Below are positions 48,901 through 60,470 of a DNA stretch of 64,000 bases, piece by piece; position 1 is the first letter of the stretch, and each line of letters opens with the position of its first letter. This DNA is from Rhizophagus irregularis (taxonomy: Eukaryota; Glomeromycota; Glomeromycetes; Glomerales; Glomeraceae). The translations under genes and the position numbers were made by a program. The stretch covers positions 4,464,001 through 4,528,000 of the forward strand of contig NC_089443.1 of NCBI RefSeq assembly GCF_026210795.1. The letters are read 5' to 3'. The notes beneath the pieces were generated by a model. That model worked only from the letters and a program-made list of their open reading frames with translations, was not told the DNA's origin and did not search any database.

Positions 48901-51557
48901 ATAAAGAAATTAGATAGTTTAAAATATATGTAAATATTATAACAATAAGTAATAATAGAATTAAATAAATAACTTACTCCCTATATTATTTAATAATTTT
49001 TTAAATAAAGAAATTAGATAGTTTAAAATATATGTAAATATTATAACAATAAGTAATAATAGAATTAAATAAGTAACTTATGACTTACCAACTAAAATAA
49101 ATTACAAAATAATTTTTTAAATAAAGAAATTAGATAGTTTAAAATATATGTAAATATTATAACAATAAGTAATAATAGAATTAAATAAATAACTTACGAT
49201 CTACGAAATAATTTTTTAAATAAAGAAATTAGATAGTTTAAAATATATGTAAATATTATAACAATAAGTAATAATAGAATTAAATAAATAACTTACTCCC
49301 TATATTATTTAATAATTTTTTAAATAAAGAAATTAGATAGTTTAAAATATATGTAAATATTATAACAATAAGTAATAATAGAATTAAATAAATAACTTAT
49401 GACTTACCAACTAAAATAAATTACAAAATAATTTTTTAAATAAAGAAATTAGATAGTTTAAAATATATGTAAATATTATAACAATAAGTAATAATAGAAT
49501 TAAATAAATAACTTACCCCTATATTATTTAATAATTTTTTAAATAAAGAAATTAGATAGTTTAAAATATATAAATATTATAACAATAAGTAATACCAGAA
49601 TTAAATAATAACTTATGACTTACCAACTAAAATAAATTACAAAATAATTTTTTAAAATAAAGAAATTAGATAGTTTAAAATATATGTAAATATTATAACA
49701 ATAAGTAATAATAGAATTAAATAAATAACTTATGACTTACCAACTAAAATAAATTACAAAATAATTTTTTAAATAAAGAAATTAGATAGTTTAAAATATA
49801 TGTAAATATTATAACAATAAGTAATAATAGAATTAAATAAATAACTTATGACTTACCAACTAAAATAAATTACAAAATAATTTTTTAAATAAAGAAATTA
49901 GATAGTTTAAAATATATGTAAATATTATAACAATAAGTAATAATAGAATTAAATAAATAACTTACTCCCTATATTATTTAATAATTTTTTAAATAAAGAA
50001 ATTAGATAGTTTAAAATATATGTAAATATTATAACAATAAGTAATAATAGAATTAAATAAATAACTTACTCCCTATATTATTTAATAATTTTTTAAATAA
50101 AGAAATTAGATAGTTTAAAATATATGTAAATATTATAACAATAAGTAATAATAGAATTAAATAAATAACTTATGACTTACCAACTAAAATAAATTACAAA
50201 ATAATTTTTTAAATAAAGAAATTAGATAGTTTAAAATATATGTAAATATTATAACAATAAGTAATAATAGAATTAAATAAATAACTTACTCCCTATATTA
50301 TTTAATAATTTTTTAAATAAAGAAATTAGATAGTTTAAAATATATGTAAATATTATAACAATAAGTAATAATAGAATTAAATAAATAACTTATGACTTAC
50401 CAACTAAAATAAATTACAAAATAATTTTTTAAATAAAGAAATTAGATAGTTTAAAATATATGTAAATATTATAACAATAAGTAATAATAGAATTAAATAA
50501 ATAACTTATGACTTACCAACTAAAATAAATTACAAAATAATTTTTTAAATAAAGAAATTAGATAGTTTAAAATATATGTAAATATTATAACAATAAGTAA
50601 TAATAGAATTAAATAAATAACTTACTCCCTATATTATTTAATAATTTTTTAAATAAAGAAATTAGATAGTTTAAAATATATGTAAATATTATAACAATAA
50701 GTAATAATAGAATTAAATAAATAACTTACTCCCTATATTATTTAATAATTTTTTAAATAAAGAAATTAGATAGTTTAAAATATATGTAAATATTATAACA
50801 ATAAGTAATAATAGAATTAAATAAATAACTTACGATCTACGAAATAATTTTTTAAATAAAGAAATTAGATAGTTTAAAATATATGTAAATATTATAACAA
50901 TAAGTAATAATAGAATTAAATAAATAACTTACGATCTACGAAATAATTTTTTAAATAAAGAAATTAGATAGTTTAAAATATATGTAAATATTATAACAAT
51001 AAGTAATAATAGAATTAAATAAATAACTTATGACTTACCAACTAAAATAAATTACAAAATAATTTTTTAAATAAAGAAATTAGATAGTTTAAATTATACG
51101 TAAATATTATAACAATAAGTAATAATAAAATTAAATAAATAACTTATGACTTACCAACTAAAATAAATTACAAAATAATTTTTTAAATAAAGAAATTAGA
51201 TAGTTTAAATTATACGTAAATATTATAACAATAAGTAATAATAGAATTAAATAAATAACTTACTCCCTATATTATTTAATAATTTTTTAAATAAAGTATT
51301 GGTTAGATTGGATTGTACAAATAATATAAATATAAATATCATAACTTACACCCTGTAGTATTATAAATTATCAATTAGTTAGATATAAAGATAATATAAA
51401 AGTAATTATTGTAAATTATATATATATTACTTACAATCTAGTTATTTAAATTAAGAATATAATTAGTTGAATTATATAAAATATTAAACATAAATTGTTT
51501 ATAAATAAAAACTTAATATTTCAGCTTATTTGATATACCTTCAATACGTTGGTCCAT
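45966..51557 (-). CDS. protein kinase 2 (TKL-like) with a predicted microexon N-terminus
   Basis: Supported exons on the minus strand are 47455-47221 (FGKSGNAIIDDFI, LRWIPYNKF, glycine loop SEGGFGTIY, VILK), 47142-46278, 46198-46073 and 45988-45966 (stop). Introns are GT-AG with consistent phases. The large exon (47142-46278) holds LIHCDFHDGN, SDLG in place of DFG, APEVLRGKSYTPASDIYSF and WNEDPLKRP. A candidate first exon, 51557-51539 (ATG, MDQRIE + G), lies 4 kb upstream. Between them are 38 AG|n|GTAAG sites: 36 of three bases, one of two, one of one base. Including the one-base site (47527) restores the kinase frame; joining exon 1 straight to the kinase exon gives a stop after nine more codons. 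Predicted length is 422 residues without, or about 459 with, the three-base exons. The kinase body is well supported; the 5' structure is inference. Confidence 0.75.
47700..51290 (-). repeat. 33-unit tandem array of mini-introns with 3-base exon candidates
   Basis: Units of 99-111 bases share a core containing, on the minus strand, GTAAGT near the start, CTATCTAATTTC as a branch-like word, and an AG end. Three tail types differ just before the next GTAAGT: ...ATATAG|GGA| (14 units), ...TATTTTAG|TTG| (14) and ...TTTCGTAG|ATC| (4). One unit at 49517 has AG|GG| with only two bases and sits in the most degenerate stretch. Spacings between adjacent sites are about 104 (GGA to GGA), 109-111 (GGA with TTG) and 99 (next to ATC). 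GGA and TTG types alternate over parts of the array, as in a higher-order repeat. It lies wholly in the 5' region of kinase 2. A plain satellite within one long intron is the alternative reading. Confidence 0.9.
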
Positions 51558-52154
51558 TACTATATCAAAATTATCTCTAATTGGAAAAGATAAAGTAAAT
51601 ATCTTTTTTTCTTTTTTTTTATTATTGAGCGTCTTTATCAGTATAAATAAATATAGTAACAATATTTATGCAAAATACATTATGTGCAAAAATGGTGATC
51701 ACAATTTACAAGTACAAGCATTGCATCATTGCATATATGACAAACAAACCAGAATGTAGATCAATTATTACAAAATTGCAGTAACTGGTTAATCATTTCA
51801 TCTTAGGTAATTATTAAGCACCAACTAGTGTACTTTTGGATATAGTGAGTGAGTTTATTTTTAAAAGTATACTTATAAATTAATAAAAGATTTTTTTATA
51901 ACAATAGATTGTGTTTAGTGAGATTCATAAAAAAATCTAATGAGATTTTTTTTTAGGATTTTTTTTTAATAACAATATATCTGTAATAGACAATTAACTT
52001 ATTAACTGAAGTTAATAATTGTTTTTAGTAAGATTTTTTTTATAGTTCACAGTAACACTAATATTACTGATAAGTAATATAAATAAAAGATTTTTTATAA
52101 CAATAGATTACATTTAATAAGGTTAATAAAAAAATTTTCCAAGATTTTTTTAAT

Positions 52155-52508
52155 GGTATAGTACAATAGATAGATATAATAAAATTTTCTGAGATTATTT
52201 TAATAACAATAGGCATGATAAATTTTTGGTGATTATTTTTTTTTTAATAACAATAATAGATTGGTATTATAGTACAATGGATGGTATAGTACAATGGATT
52301 GATTTAATAAATTTTTTGTGATTTTTTTTAATAACAATAGATTTGTAATAGATAAATCAGATCGGTTTTCAATAATTACTGGTCGCAATAATAATTGTCT
52401 ATTACCAATCTATTGTTATTAAAAAAAATCACCAAAAATTTTATCATACCTATTGTTATTAAAATAAATCTCAGAAAGTTTTATATCTAGTATCTATTGT
52501 ACTATACC
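52155..52508. repeat. fold-back element with arms of about 108 bases
   Basis: The left arm (52155-52266) reads GGTATAGTACAATAGAT...TTTCTGAGAT...AATAACAATAGG-ATGATAAA...TTTTTGGTGAT...AATAGATTGGTA. The right arm (52402-52508) is its reverse complement with a few changes. The loop contains further copies of AGTACAATGGAT. Related low-complexity motifs run from about 51880 and at 41040-41830. Confidence 0.8.
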
Positions 52509-52605
52509 AATTAATTTGTCATAAAAAATTCCAGAAACTAATCTCATTTATGCATCTATATTACTAAATTAATTACAGTACATAATTCTATATTAAATCA
52601 TTTCT

Positions 52606-54035
52606 TTATAGTTTATAATCGTTCATAAAATTATAATTTTTATCTGGTTTAAATTTCTTAATAATTCCTTCCTTTTTATATAATTCAATCATATCATTAA
52701 ATTGATTATATTCAGTATTGACCGAATATAAACATAATGATCTTCGATTTCTCCAATTATTTAAAAATGAATCCAAAGATTTAATTTCAAATTTACAATA
52801 ATCAAGTTCTAATTTATGTAAATTAATTAAAGAAAATTCTTTTAAAATATTTAATAATTCATCACCACAATAATTTAAATATAGATTATCAGTATAAATT
52901 ACTATTCCTTCTAATAAAGAACAATTAATTAATAATTGTTTAAAATCTTCAAGATAATAATCTTTTAAAAATATTTTAAGATATTAAGATTAGAACAATA
53001 TTGTGATATTGTTCGAATAAGTTGACCATTTTGATCTATATTCTCAAATTTATTACACTACCCATGTAAATTTCCTTCAGTATTTTGAATAATTTTAATA
53101 ATTGTAGAAAATGATATTGAACATAATTGTAAGATTTGTAATTTAGGGTAAAATGAAGAAATAAATTGTTTATCTAAATCTAATCTATAAAATAAACTTC
53201 CATGTAAAATTAATGTTTTTAAATTAATTAATTTTGGTAATAAAATATTTATAAAATTTATATTATTTTCAATTGTTAAATCTAAATAATTAATAGTTGT
53301 TGAATGTTTCATAATTGCTTGATAAATTAATATATCATCATCTTCTATCATATAAATAATTTTTATATATTTCACTTTTAATTGTGACTCAATATATATT
53401 TGAATTTGTATATATGAATAATATGATTATAAATTTTCGAATAAATTTACATATTTGAGTCAATTTATTAAAAAGTAATAAATTATCATTACTTTTACAT
53501 TGTAATTCTTGAACTTTTGAAATTCTGATTTCTACTTCTGGATATTTATAAAATGGTTGTAAAATTCCAATAATATCCAAAAATTTAATATTTGAACATT
53601 TAATCATGAAAATCTTATAAATTTCTTGTATTATTAAATTTCGTTGATGAAAATGAAAAATTTTATCCATAAATATTACTTCCATTTTTAAAATAAATTC
53701 TATGTTTAATATATTTAGAAAAAGTTAAATAATCAAATAATAAAGGATTTTGTTGAAAATTTAATTTTTTAAATAAATTAATCCCTTGATTTTCCAAATA
53801 ATTTCTATAAATGTAATAAAATAATATTTAAAAGTAATTTTGAATTTTAAAAAAAAATTCTTCATTATTTATTTTTGATAATATAAACCAAGGATCTTTC
53901 CAAATTATTGGTATTACTATTCTACACCATATTGGCATATTCTGTTAACTAATAAACATGAGAATAAAGAATTATATGTTTATTCTCATATAATTTTTCA
54001 ATTATTAAAGTAAGACAATCTTGATTGAGAATCAT
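52606..54035 (-). pseudogene. broken F-box/LRR gene
   Basis: The minus strand starts at an ATG (54035) with MILNQDCLTLIIEKLYENKH and an F-box-like core (SCLLVNR, WCRI, IPIIWKDPW). The core is split by a frameshift at the TTATTCTCATG word and by an 8-base insertion between NRI and WCR. LRR-like segments follow (53389-53685: NIKFLDIIGIL; 53058-53375: INYLDLTIENNINFINILLP, LKTLILHGS, LQILQL). Further breaks precede a C-terminus ending DYKL at 52606. At least four lesions mean no full-length protein. It is a different lineage from the 6376 and 61338 genes. Confidence 0.75.
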
Positions 54036-54083
54036 TTTTCGTTTAAATTTATTAATTATTATGAATTATATCGTACTTATACC

Positions 54084-54252
54084 ATATATATATGTTGTAG
54101 GTGGAAACGGAATCTATGTGGATTCCGAATCCATATATGTGGATACGGGATGTTGGCCAGAATTAATGCATGGTGCCGGACTAGAATTTCGTAATGCTGG
54201 CCAAAATCCGATTTCCACCGGTATTCAGAAACCACATACAACATATATATAT
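54084..54252. mobile_element. MITE with ATATATATGTTGTAGGTGG ends
   Basis: The left end ATATATATGTTGTAGGTGGA and the reverse complement of the right end (ATATATATGTTGTATGTGGT) match over about 19 bases with one change. The interior is much GC-richer than its surroundings and has CCGGAC and TTGGCCAGAATT words. It inserted beside the start of the broken F-box gene. The frame 54025-54255 runs through it by chance. Confidence 0.7.
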
Positions 54253-54264
54253 TAAAGGAATGAA

Positions 54265-54640
54265 GTTTACACCCTCGTTGTATGGTTACGCCTAAAAAAA
54301 ATTCATGATGATAAATTTCAGTTTTTTGCTTTATATTGAATTAATCTAAATTGCATAATTAGCTCAATAAACTGAATAAAGTATTAATGCCTTTAATTGT
54401 AGCACTTATATTTGAGATGAACTAAAGATTAAAACTTTTAAGGATTTAAAAATTATAAGTTCACTTCTTTTATGATATTTTAATTCACTTAGTAGTAAAG
54501 ATATAATTTTACTTATGCTTTTACTAGTATATACTAAAGTATTAGATACTGAATTTTTATTAAATTCTGGTTTAATGCATGAAAATTTAGTGTGCATAAT
54601 ATTAGTGACCTAAATTTGACACATAATAATGATCGAAGAG
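54265..54640. repeat. dispersed segment, copy A (pair of 63148-63510)
   Basis: From GTATGGTTACGCCTAAAAAA onward this stretch matches 63148-63510 closely, best over 54430-54545. The minus strand of both copies keeps an open frame with nearly identical residues (SNTLVYTSKSISKI, SLLLSEL-YHKRSELIIFKSL, KVLIF or KVLVF). A shorter piece of the same sequence is visible near 11705-11755. Whether the peptide is real or the DNA is just a young repeat cannot be told here. Confidence 0.7.
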
Positions 54641-55104
54641 AATTTTTTGAAATTAGTAGCTGGTTGTAAAAAAAAAATATTATGTTTATTTTGGACGAAA
54701 AAATTTCAATGTAGAATAGGTTAAACCTAAATGTCATTTAATAACATTATTGTTAATTATGATAATTATTATTTCGAAGAATTAAATTTGCACCAATTTT
54801 TTTGTTGATAATTATACGATATTTTATACATTTTGTATTGATAATATTATTTTTAAGTAATTTAAATATTAATACAAAAATCATCTGAAAAAAGTTACGG
54901 TATATGGGTCAGATGGCCTTTGAACTTTTTTATTGTTTTTTCTAATTAATAGCCGTGTGCGCAGGACTTTCCAAAAGAGTGGCATTAAAAATCATAAAAA
55001 CGTATGTGACCAATCAATTATCGAAGACAGGTAAAATATTTTGTTAATTTTTAACGAGAAATGCACAACCACTAATTTGGTGTATCATGCATAAATAATT
55101 GGTG

Positions 55105-55773
55105 TAGGACCCCGAACAATACTGATATAGGTAAGGTCCAGAAAAAAAAATTTATTATTAGCTGTACGCAGCACTTTTGACTATGATCAGTACGCATTTA
55201 TAGCTCCTAACCCCTGAAATTTTTACAAAATACGCATTTTAATCCTCTAACTTCAAGTCAGTTTTTAAAATTTTAATTGGCTCTTTTATTAGTTATATCA
55301 AATTGTTCTCTGTCTTCGTCTGCTTTACATCCTGAACATGCTACATGTCTATTTAAATAATCTTCTTCATACCTGTGGTTTAATTTAATTCCTTTCCCAC
55401 ATATACATACTACTTTTTTTGCATTAACAATATGAGTAACGTATTTATGTTAGCCAATCACTCTTTACCATATTTCCAATGAAACATTATGTATGCAATA
55501 CAGAAAAGATTTTTTTCGAAAAAAAAAAATTTATTTTAAGATGATCGTTAAATAAAATTAATTATTATTACTTATTTCCAAAAATATACCAAAAATTAGC
55601 AAATCCAACATCTTACCATCCTAAAATTCAATCAAAATTACGCAAAATCAAATTCTAACCTTATCAAAATTTTTTGATGATTGTACGCATTCCCAAATTC
55701 TAACATATTGAGAGCTACTAAGATGACGACGCATCATCAGCTCCTACCTATATTAGTATTGTTCGGGGTCCTA
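55105..55773. mobile_element. TIR element with TAGGACCCCGAACAATACT ends and TTGGTG duplication
   Basis: The left end TAGGACCCCGAACAATACTG and the reverse complement of the right end (TAGGACCCCGAACAATACTA) continue together with ATATAGGTA, an inverted repeat of about 29 bases with one mismatch. TTGGTG directly flanks both sides (55099-55104 and 55774-55779), extendable to 7 bases. The 669-base body contains a zinc-finger coding relic on the minus strand, so it is a deletion derivative of a larger DNA transposon. Superfamily uncertain; hAT-like ends are possible. Confidence 0.85.
55276..55432 (-). pseudogene. C2HC/BED-like zinc-finger relic inside the TIR element
   Basis: The minus strand reads IVNAKKVVCICGKGIKLNHR, then YEEDYLNRHVACSGCKADED. 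The pattern C-x-C-G-K-x-I-x-L, then Y-L-x-R-H and a later Cys is that of a short zinc finger found in front of transposases in these fungi. No start, no continuation and no transposase domain remain. It supports reading the surrounding 669 bases as a non-autonomous DNA transposon. Confidence 0.6.
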
Positions 55774-58435
55774 TTGGTGTACTTTTCATTGTATAATTAC
55801 ATTAAAAAAAAAAAAAAATTTCTGGTCCCTATGCCTCAATATTCAATTTTTTTTTAATATTTATAATATTTATTTTCTTATTAATCAATACAATACTTTA
55901 ATAATTTGGCGTAGTAAAACCAATTATCTTTTTAAGATCAATATTTGTGATTTTTTCCATTATTAAAAAGCAATATGTTAAACTTAAAAATAATATGGTG
56001 CAAAATGTGTTTATAAAAATAGAGGAAACGGGACAATTTCTGGATTTTTCCGTGCGGTAAATAAATTTTCAAAATTGAGTTCTCTCATTATCGTTATTAT
56101 TTAATGGACGGGTTCACATTGATTAAACATAATAAAAATTGATTTTTCCGTAAGGTAATCATGCTGAAATTTAAAAACAGCAAGTATATGAATTATTAAA
56201 GTGTGACCGATTAAGACGCATAATTATATTTAGTGTAACTAGAATTTCTTTACAGAATATTATGTTACATTAATTTTACGTATTAACGTTATCGCCTTGT
56301 TTGAAAATGAACAATTACTCCAATATGAAAATTTGCGATTAAACTTTTCGTTCAATTGTTAACTCGCCTAATTTTTTCCAAATAGTTAATAGTAACCATA
56401 CCCTTTATTATGTTTAATAATATAATTTTTTGTATAAAAGGGCATTGAATGAAAAAGGTTTGTAAAAAGTTTCTTTTTTCTTTGATTTTAGTAGATTTCA
56501 AATATGTGATTTTTTTTAGATAATCAAATAATCAATCTACAGAGTTAAGCGAAAGTATGTAAATTTACCAAAAAGTAATGAATTAAATTTTGCACTGGTA
56601 ATGCCTATTAACTAATTAAAGACCTATTATGATAGTTCTTTGAGTGTCAGTAAATAGAAATCTTTACTCAAATAATACTTAGCATTAGAGATTATCATGT
56701 CATCATTTGTGTTATTATTATTGAATTTATTTTAAGCTTAATAAATGATAAATTTCAATATTATGATTAAAAAATAATAGTTATTATTATGAATACTTAA
56801 GAAGATTTGACATGATACCTGATTGGCTCATTTTATATATTGACACATTTTAAAGTCAATAAAATTTAATTTTAAAATTAGTTTTTTCAGTCAATGTTGA
56901 TATATTGATTAAATTTTTAGTAAATAAAAGAATTTAGAAGAACTCACTGTATTTAAATGTGATAATTATAATATTTATTCTTCGCATAAAGTGATGATGT
57001 ATTTGCCTTCTCAGTATCAATAATAGTATTTTGTGTTAATCAATAGAAAAATTGATGCAAAAAATATTATTACTGAAACAGGTAACAATATCATTAAAAA
57101 ATTTCTTATAAAAATTATTAATATTATCTGTACAATCTATTGTTTGACTCGCTAAAAAGAATCTTACTAAAAAATCCATGCAATTCATTAGTCAGAAACA
57201 ATAAAAGAAAGCTAATTACTTTGTAATTTACTTTTTATGTAAAAATTAGTAACGTGACTTTTTTCTCATGCTGGTCACGCTTTAACTGACGTCATTATAT
57301 TAATTAGTTAACGGACCTTAATTTTTATTCTTATTTTTATTTTTTACTTTTTCACTATAACTTTATCTAATCTTTATCTACTATTATGTAACTATAAAAA
57401 AAATTCAGAATTTCATATCAATTTTTTTAATTCTTTATATATATAATAATATTTACCTCCCTGCATAGGTTTTTTAAAATTTCGCAATTATTATTATTTC
57501 AATTCATGCAAACTAATATATAACTGTTGTTGAAGTTGATGTCGTTGTTGTTGCCGTAAACGCGAGTCATAAAAAGTGGAGTTGCCAATAATAAACTACA
57601 GTATTTTCTAATTTTTTTTTAAAACAATACTTAGCTTTATCATATAATATTTATCACTTAATAAAAATAAAATAATAAAATCATAGATCTTTAAAGAAAA
57701 TTGGCATTATGGCCTGGCTCAATCACAGAAATTTAGTAAAGTCTCCAACATTTTACTGATTCCTGATAATTTTATCTTACGATATACATGAAAAATTTTC
57801 ATACTTGATGGAAATTTTTAAATATAAAAACACTTTATTATGTGTTATTTGCAACGTTAAGACAAATTTACAAAATTTGAAACGACGATTAGAGGAATAT
57901 TAATCTTTAATGTAATAATTTGCTATATAGCAGGAAAAATAAAATTTTAACTTTCAACAATGCATGAATTAGTAAAAATGATAATATAAGTAATATATTG
58001 TTTTATTTCATGATTATAAAAAAAAAAGATAATTCGTATCTATAGTAAAATTTAAGCTTAGAATGCTAATTTTGCTATGTAATTTACCAAATTTTGCATA
58101 AAATTTAACTATAGTTAAATTTAATAATATTACTATCACCTATATCATGTAAATAAGTTCTTTCGCTAATTTATAAGTTTATTGGTAACTCATCATAGGC
58201 ATAAATTTATGTAAATTTGTGAATTCAGTTATAAAATGGTAATAAACTATATAAATTAGGAAAAATAGGAATTCGTCCATTTTTTTTGTTGAACTAAATA
58301 AGTAGTGTAATGTTTGAGTTTAATATATCGTTAGGATTTTATAAAAAATGAATTAAAGTAGATGAGAATAATAATATCATATATTACTGGTATATTTTGA
58401 ATATATTGCTAAATAAAAAGTATTAAACTTGGAGT
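55774..58435. other. intergenic, no gene seen
   Basis: Long AT-rich stretch without open frames. A GACCGATTAA...TTAGTGTAACT patch (about 56205-56300) resembles 21898-21980. Nothing else recognised. Confidence 0.5.
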
Positions 58436-58564
58436 ATTGCTAAGCATCACCGTTGGTGATTATCACCTTACCAAAAATTGGGTAGAATTTTGGGCATGAA
58501 ACTCCGCCACTAATATCTGCTAATGCTGGTACGGTGACGATCACTAGCGGTGATATTTAGCAAT
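58436..58564. mobile_element. short MITE with ATTGCTAA..ATCACCG ends
   Basis: The left end ATTGCTAAGCATCACCGTTG continues GTGATTATCACC. The reverse complement of the right end reads ATTGCTAAATATCACCGCTA, then GTGATCGTCACC. Inverted repeats are 32 bases with seven changes. The 129-base element has no coding region. Confidence 0.75.
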
Positions 58565-59268
58565 TTTCTTAAACATGGCCATAATTGCATCTCTGCATTA
58601 TATACCGTAAACCTGACTAAGTATGATTATGGAGAGGCCATGGACAACTTCTAAAAATGAGTTTGTAAAAAAAAAATTGGCTAATGATAACGACTTTTGA
58701 TTATTGATTGTCCTCCCATAAGCCATAACAAATAAAAGTCAAATCACATAAAATATAGTATTTCAAGAAACGTTTCCATTGACAAGGTGTATGAACTATA
58801 AAATGCTTTTAATTGTACATAAACATTATATCGTTACTGTATACCGTAAATATAAATTCGATAGCAATGATATTATATGTATAATCAAATATTTATTAGC
58901 CTGAAATATTCTGGGCGAGTTTGATCGAGTTTTCATTACTAGTACATAGCACGCACTTAGTTTACATGTATTATTGCACGCACTTGTAATAAATGCCGTG
59001 TATAATATAGGTTTAATAATTGAATTAAAAATAAAAAAAATTTTCATATTAGCAATAAAAAAAATAATATATAAATGACGAGAGAGATATCTACTTCGAC
59101 CAATAAAGAACAACAATAATAACAAGAAAAATGGACGCGTACCTAAAAAATAAAAATCAATACATATATATATAAATACTATTATTAAAAGATGTAGGTG
59201 ACTAGACATAAAAAATAAAATGATTATCTACTCTATAGTGGTCGTTAATGTTTTGTGTGATAGAACTT

Positions 59269-60470
59269 CTAAGTGATTTTAATATAAGCCACTATGTAAA
59301 AAGTTGGAGGATGTAAATAAAATAAACAAAAGGTCCGTATAGATTTTATAATTTCTGAAGTCAATATGTGGAATTCGTATATAACGTGTTTATTAGGTCT
59401 ACGGCTTCTCCGATCTCTTGCAGAGGTAGGTATTGACGTGGCGCGATCACGTCTAAAATTTTGAGAGTAGGTTTTAAAATTATTTTCAGTAATACTATTA
59501 TCTTTTTTCCATTCTTCCAATTCTTGGAACGTTTTTTCCATATATTAATTTTGAAGTATGAACTGTTTTCGTGTAAGAATGGTAATAAGAGTCGCTCAAT
59601 ATGTTTGATTTTGTTGATATGCATTCGGAATATGTGATAAAGATCATTAGTAACGTATGAGCGCAATAGTAGCACGGCTGAAGGATGAATGTAGGCCCAT
59701 CTAAACGTTTTTGAGTATTTGACGCTATCAGAAATACATAGCGATAGTTTGTCAGCATTTTTGGTTAAAATCGCAATGAGAGAGTTACCGAGGTGTTTAA
59801 AACCAGCTCGGATGTCGTTGGCGAGCAATGGATATGACCATATATGATCATTGGTTTCTTCCGTGTTATTACATAACAAACATGTTGTTTGGTTGTTAAT
59901 AAGTTTTGGGTAGTTACGGTTTAATATATCAAGAGTTGATAAATGTCTTAGTAGAATATTTAATTTTCCATGCTGTGTCTTTGGTTTGTTGAGAACTGGT
60001 GGCAGCTTCGTGATTGTTAAAATTAAACCATTTGCTTGTAAGTGACCAATTGATGATATGAGAAGCAGTAGCTTCCTTGATGTCCTTTAATGACGAGTGG
60101 TTCAAATGATCTTCAAGTCGTTTATAATTGGAGATTATACCAATACATTTTCGAACATCTCGATCGATGCATATGCTTGTTACATATCAAAGTATCAGTT
60201 TGTGATGGTAGTGAGTGTTGATGGGTGATATTAGTAGGTGTGAAGGAAAGTCCGCCTGGCTTGGGCATCCGCTATGTCGTTAAAAGTAATGTTTGAATGT
60301 GTTTTAACTTTGTGTAACTGAACGTGAAGGCGCAGTGTTTATAATATGGTGAATAGTCGACTAGAATATTGTTGTTAATTTTGTTATAACATCGGACGAT
60401 TTATGATAAGCGTCTATGGCAGCTTGCGAATTTTGTATAGATGTTGTGTCATTTTTGACTTATTTGACAA
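59269..60470 (-). pseudogene. non-LTR (LINE) retrotransposon relic: RNase H and zinc-knuckle end
   Basis: Read on the minus strand, about 60445-60240 carries an RNase H-like stretch: SIQNSQAAIDAYHKSSDVIT, then VQLHKVKTHSNITFNDIADA, like the DSQAAID and LHKVKAHS-D-AD motifs of LINE-encoded RNase H. It is broken by frameshifts. It continues as LNILLRHLSTLDILNRNYPK and CLLCNNTEETNDHIWSYP (59880-59800), a CxxC...H...C knuckle with the last Cys changed to Tyr. The tail runs to about 59361 with a frameshift near 59520 (FQELEEWKKDNSITENN). The reverse transcriptase is missing, as expected of a 5'-truncated LINE. Dead copy. Confidence 0.72.

Noticed and set aside
47700-51290. CRISPR-like regular array
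   Set aside because: Units are almost identical along their whole length, with no unique spacers, the genome is eukaryotic, and the units carry splice-like signals.
54025-54255. 76-codon plus-strand frame
   Set aside because: It runs through a MITE and over the reversed start of a broken F-box gene.
58826-59209. 127-codon minus frame rich in Phe/Ile/Leu
   Set aside because: Low-complexity sequence beyond the LINE relic, with no membrane-protein logic or homologous block recognised.
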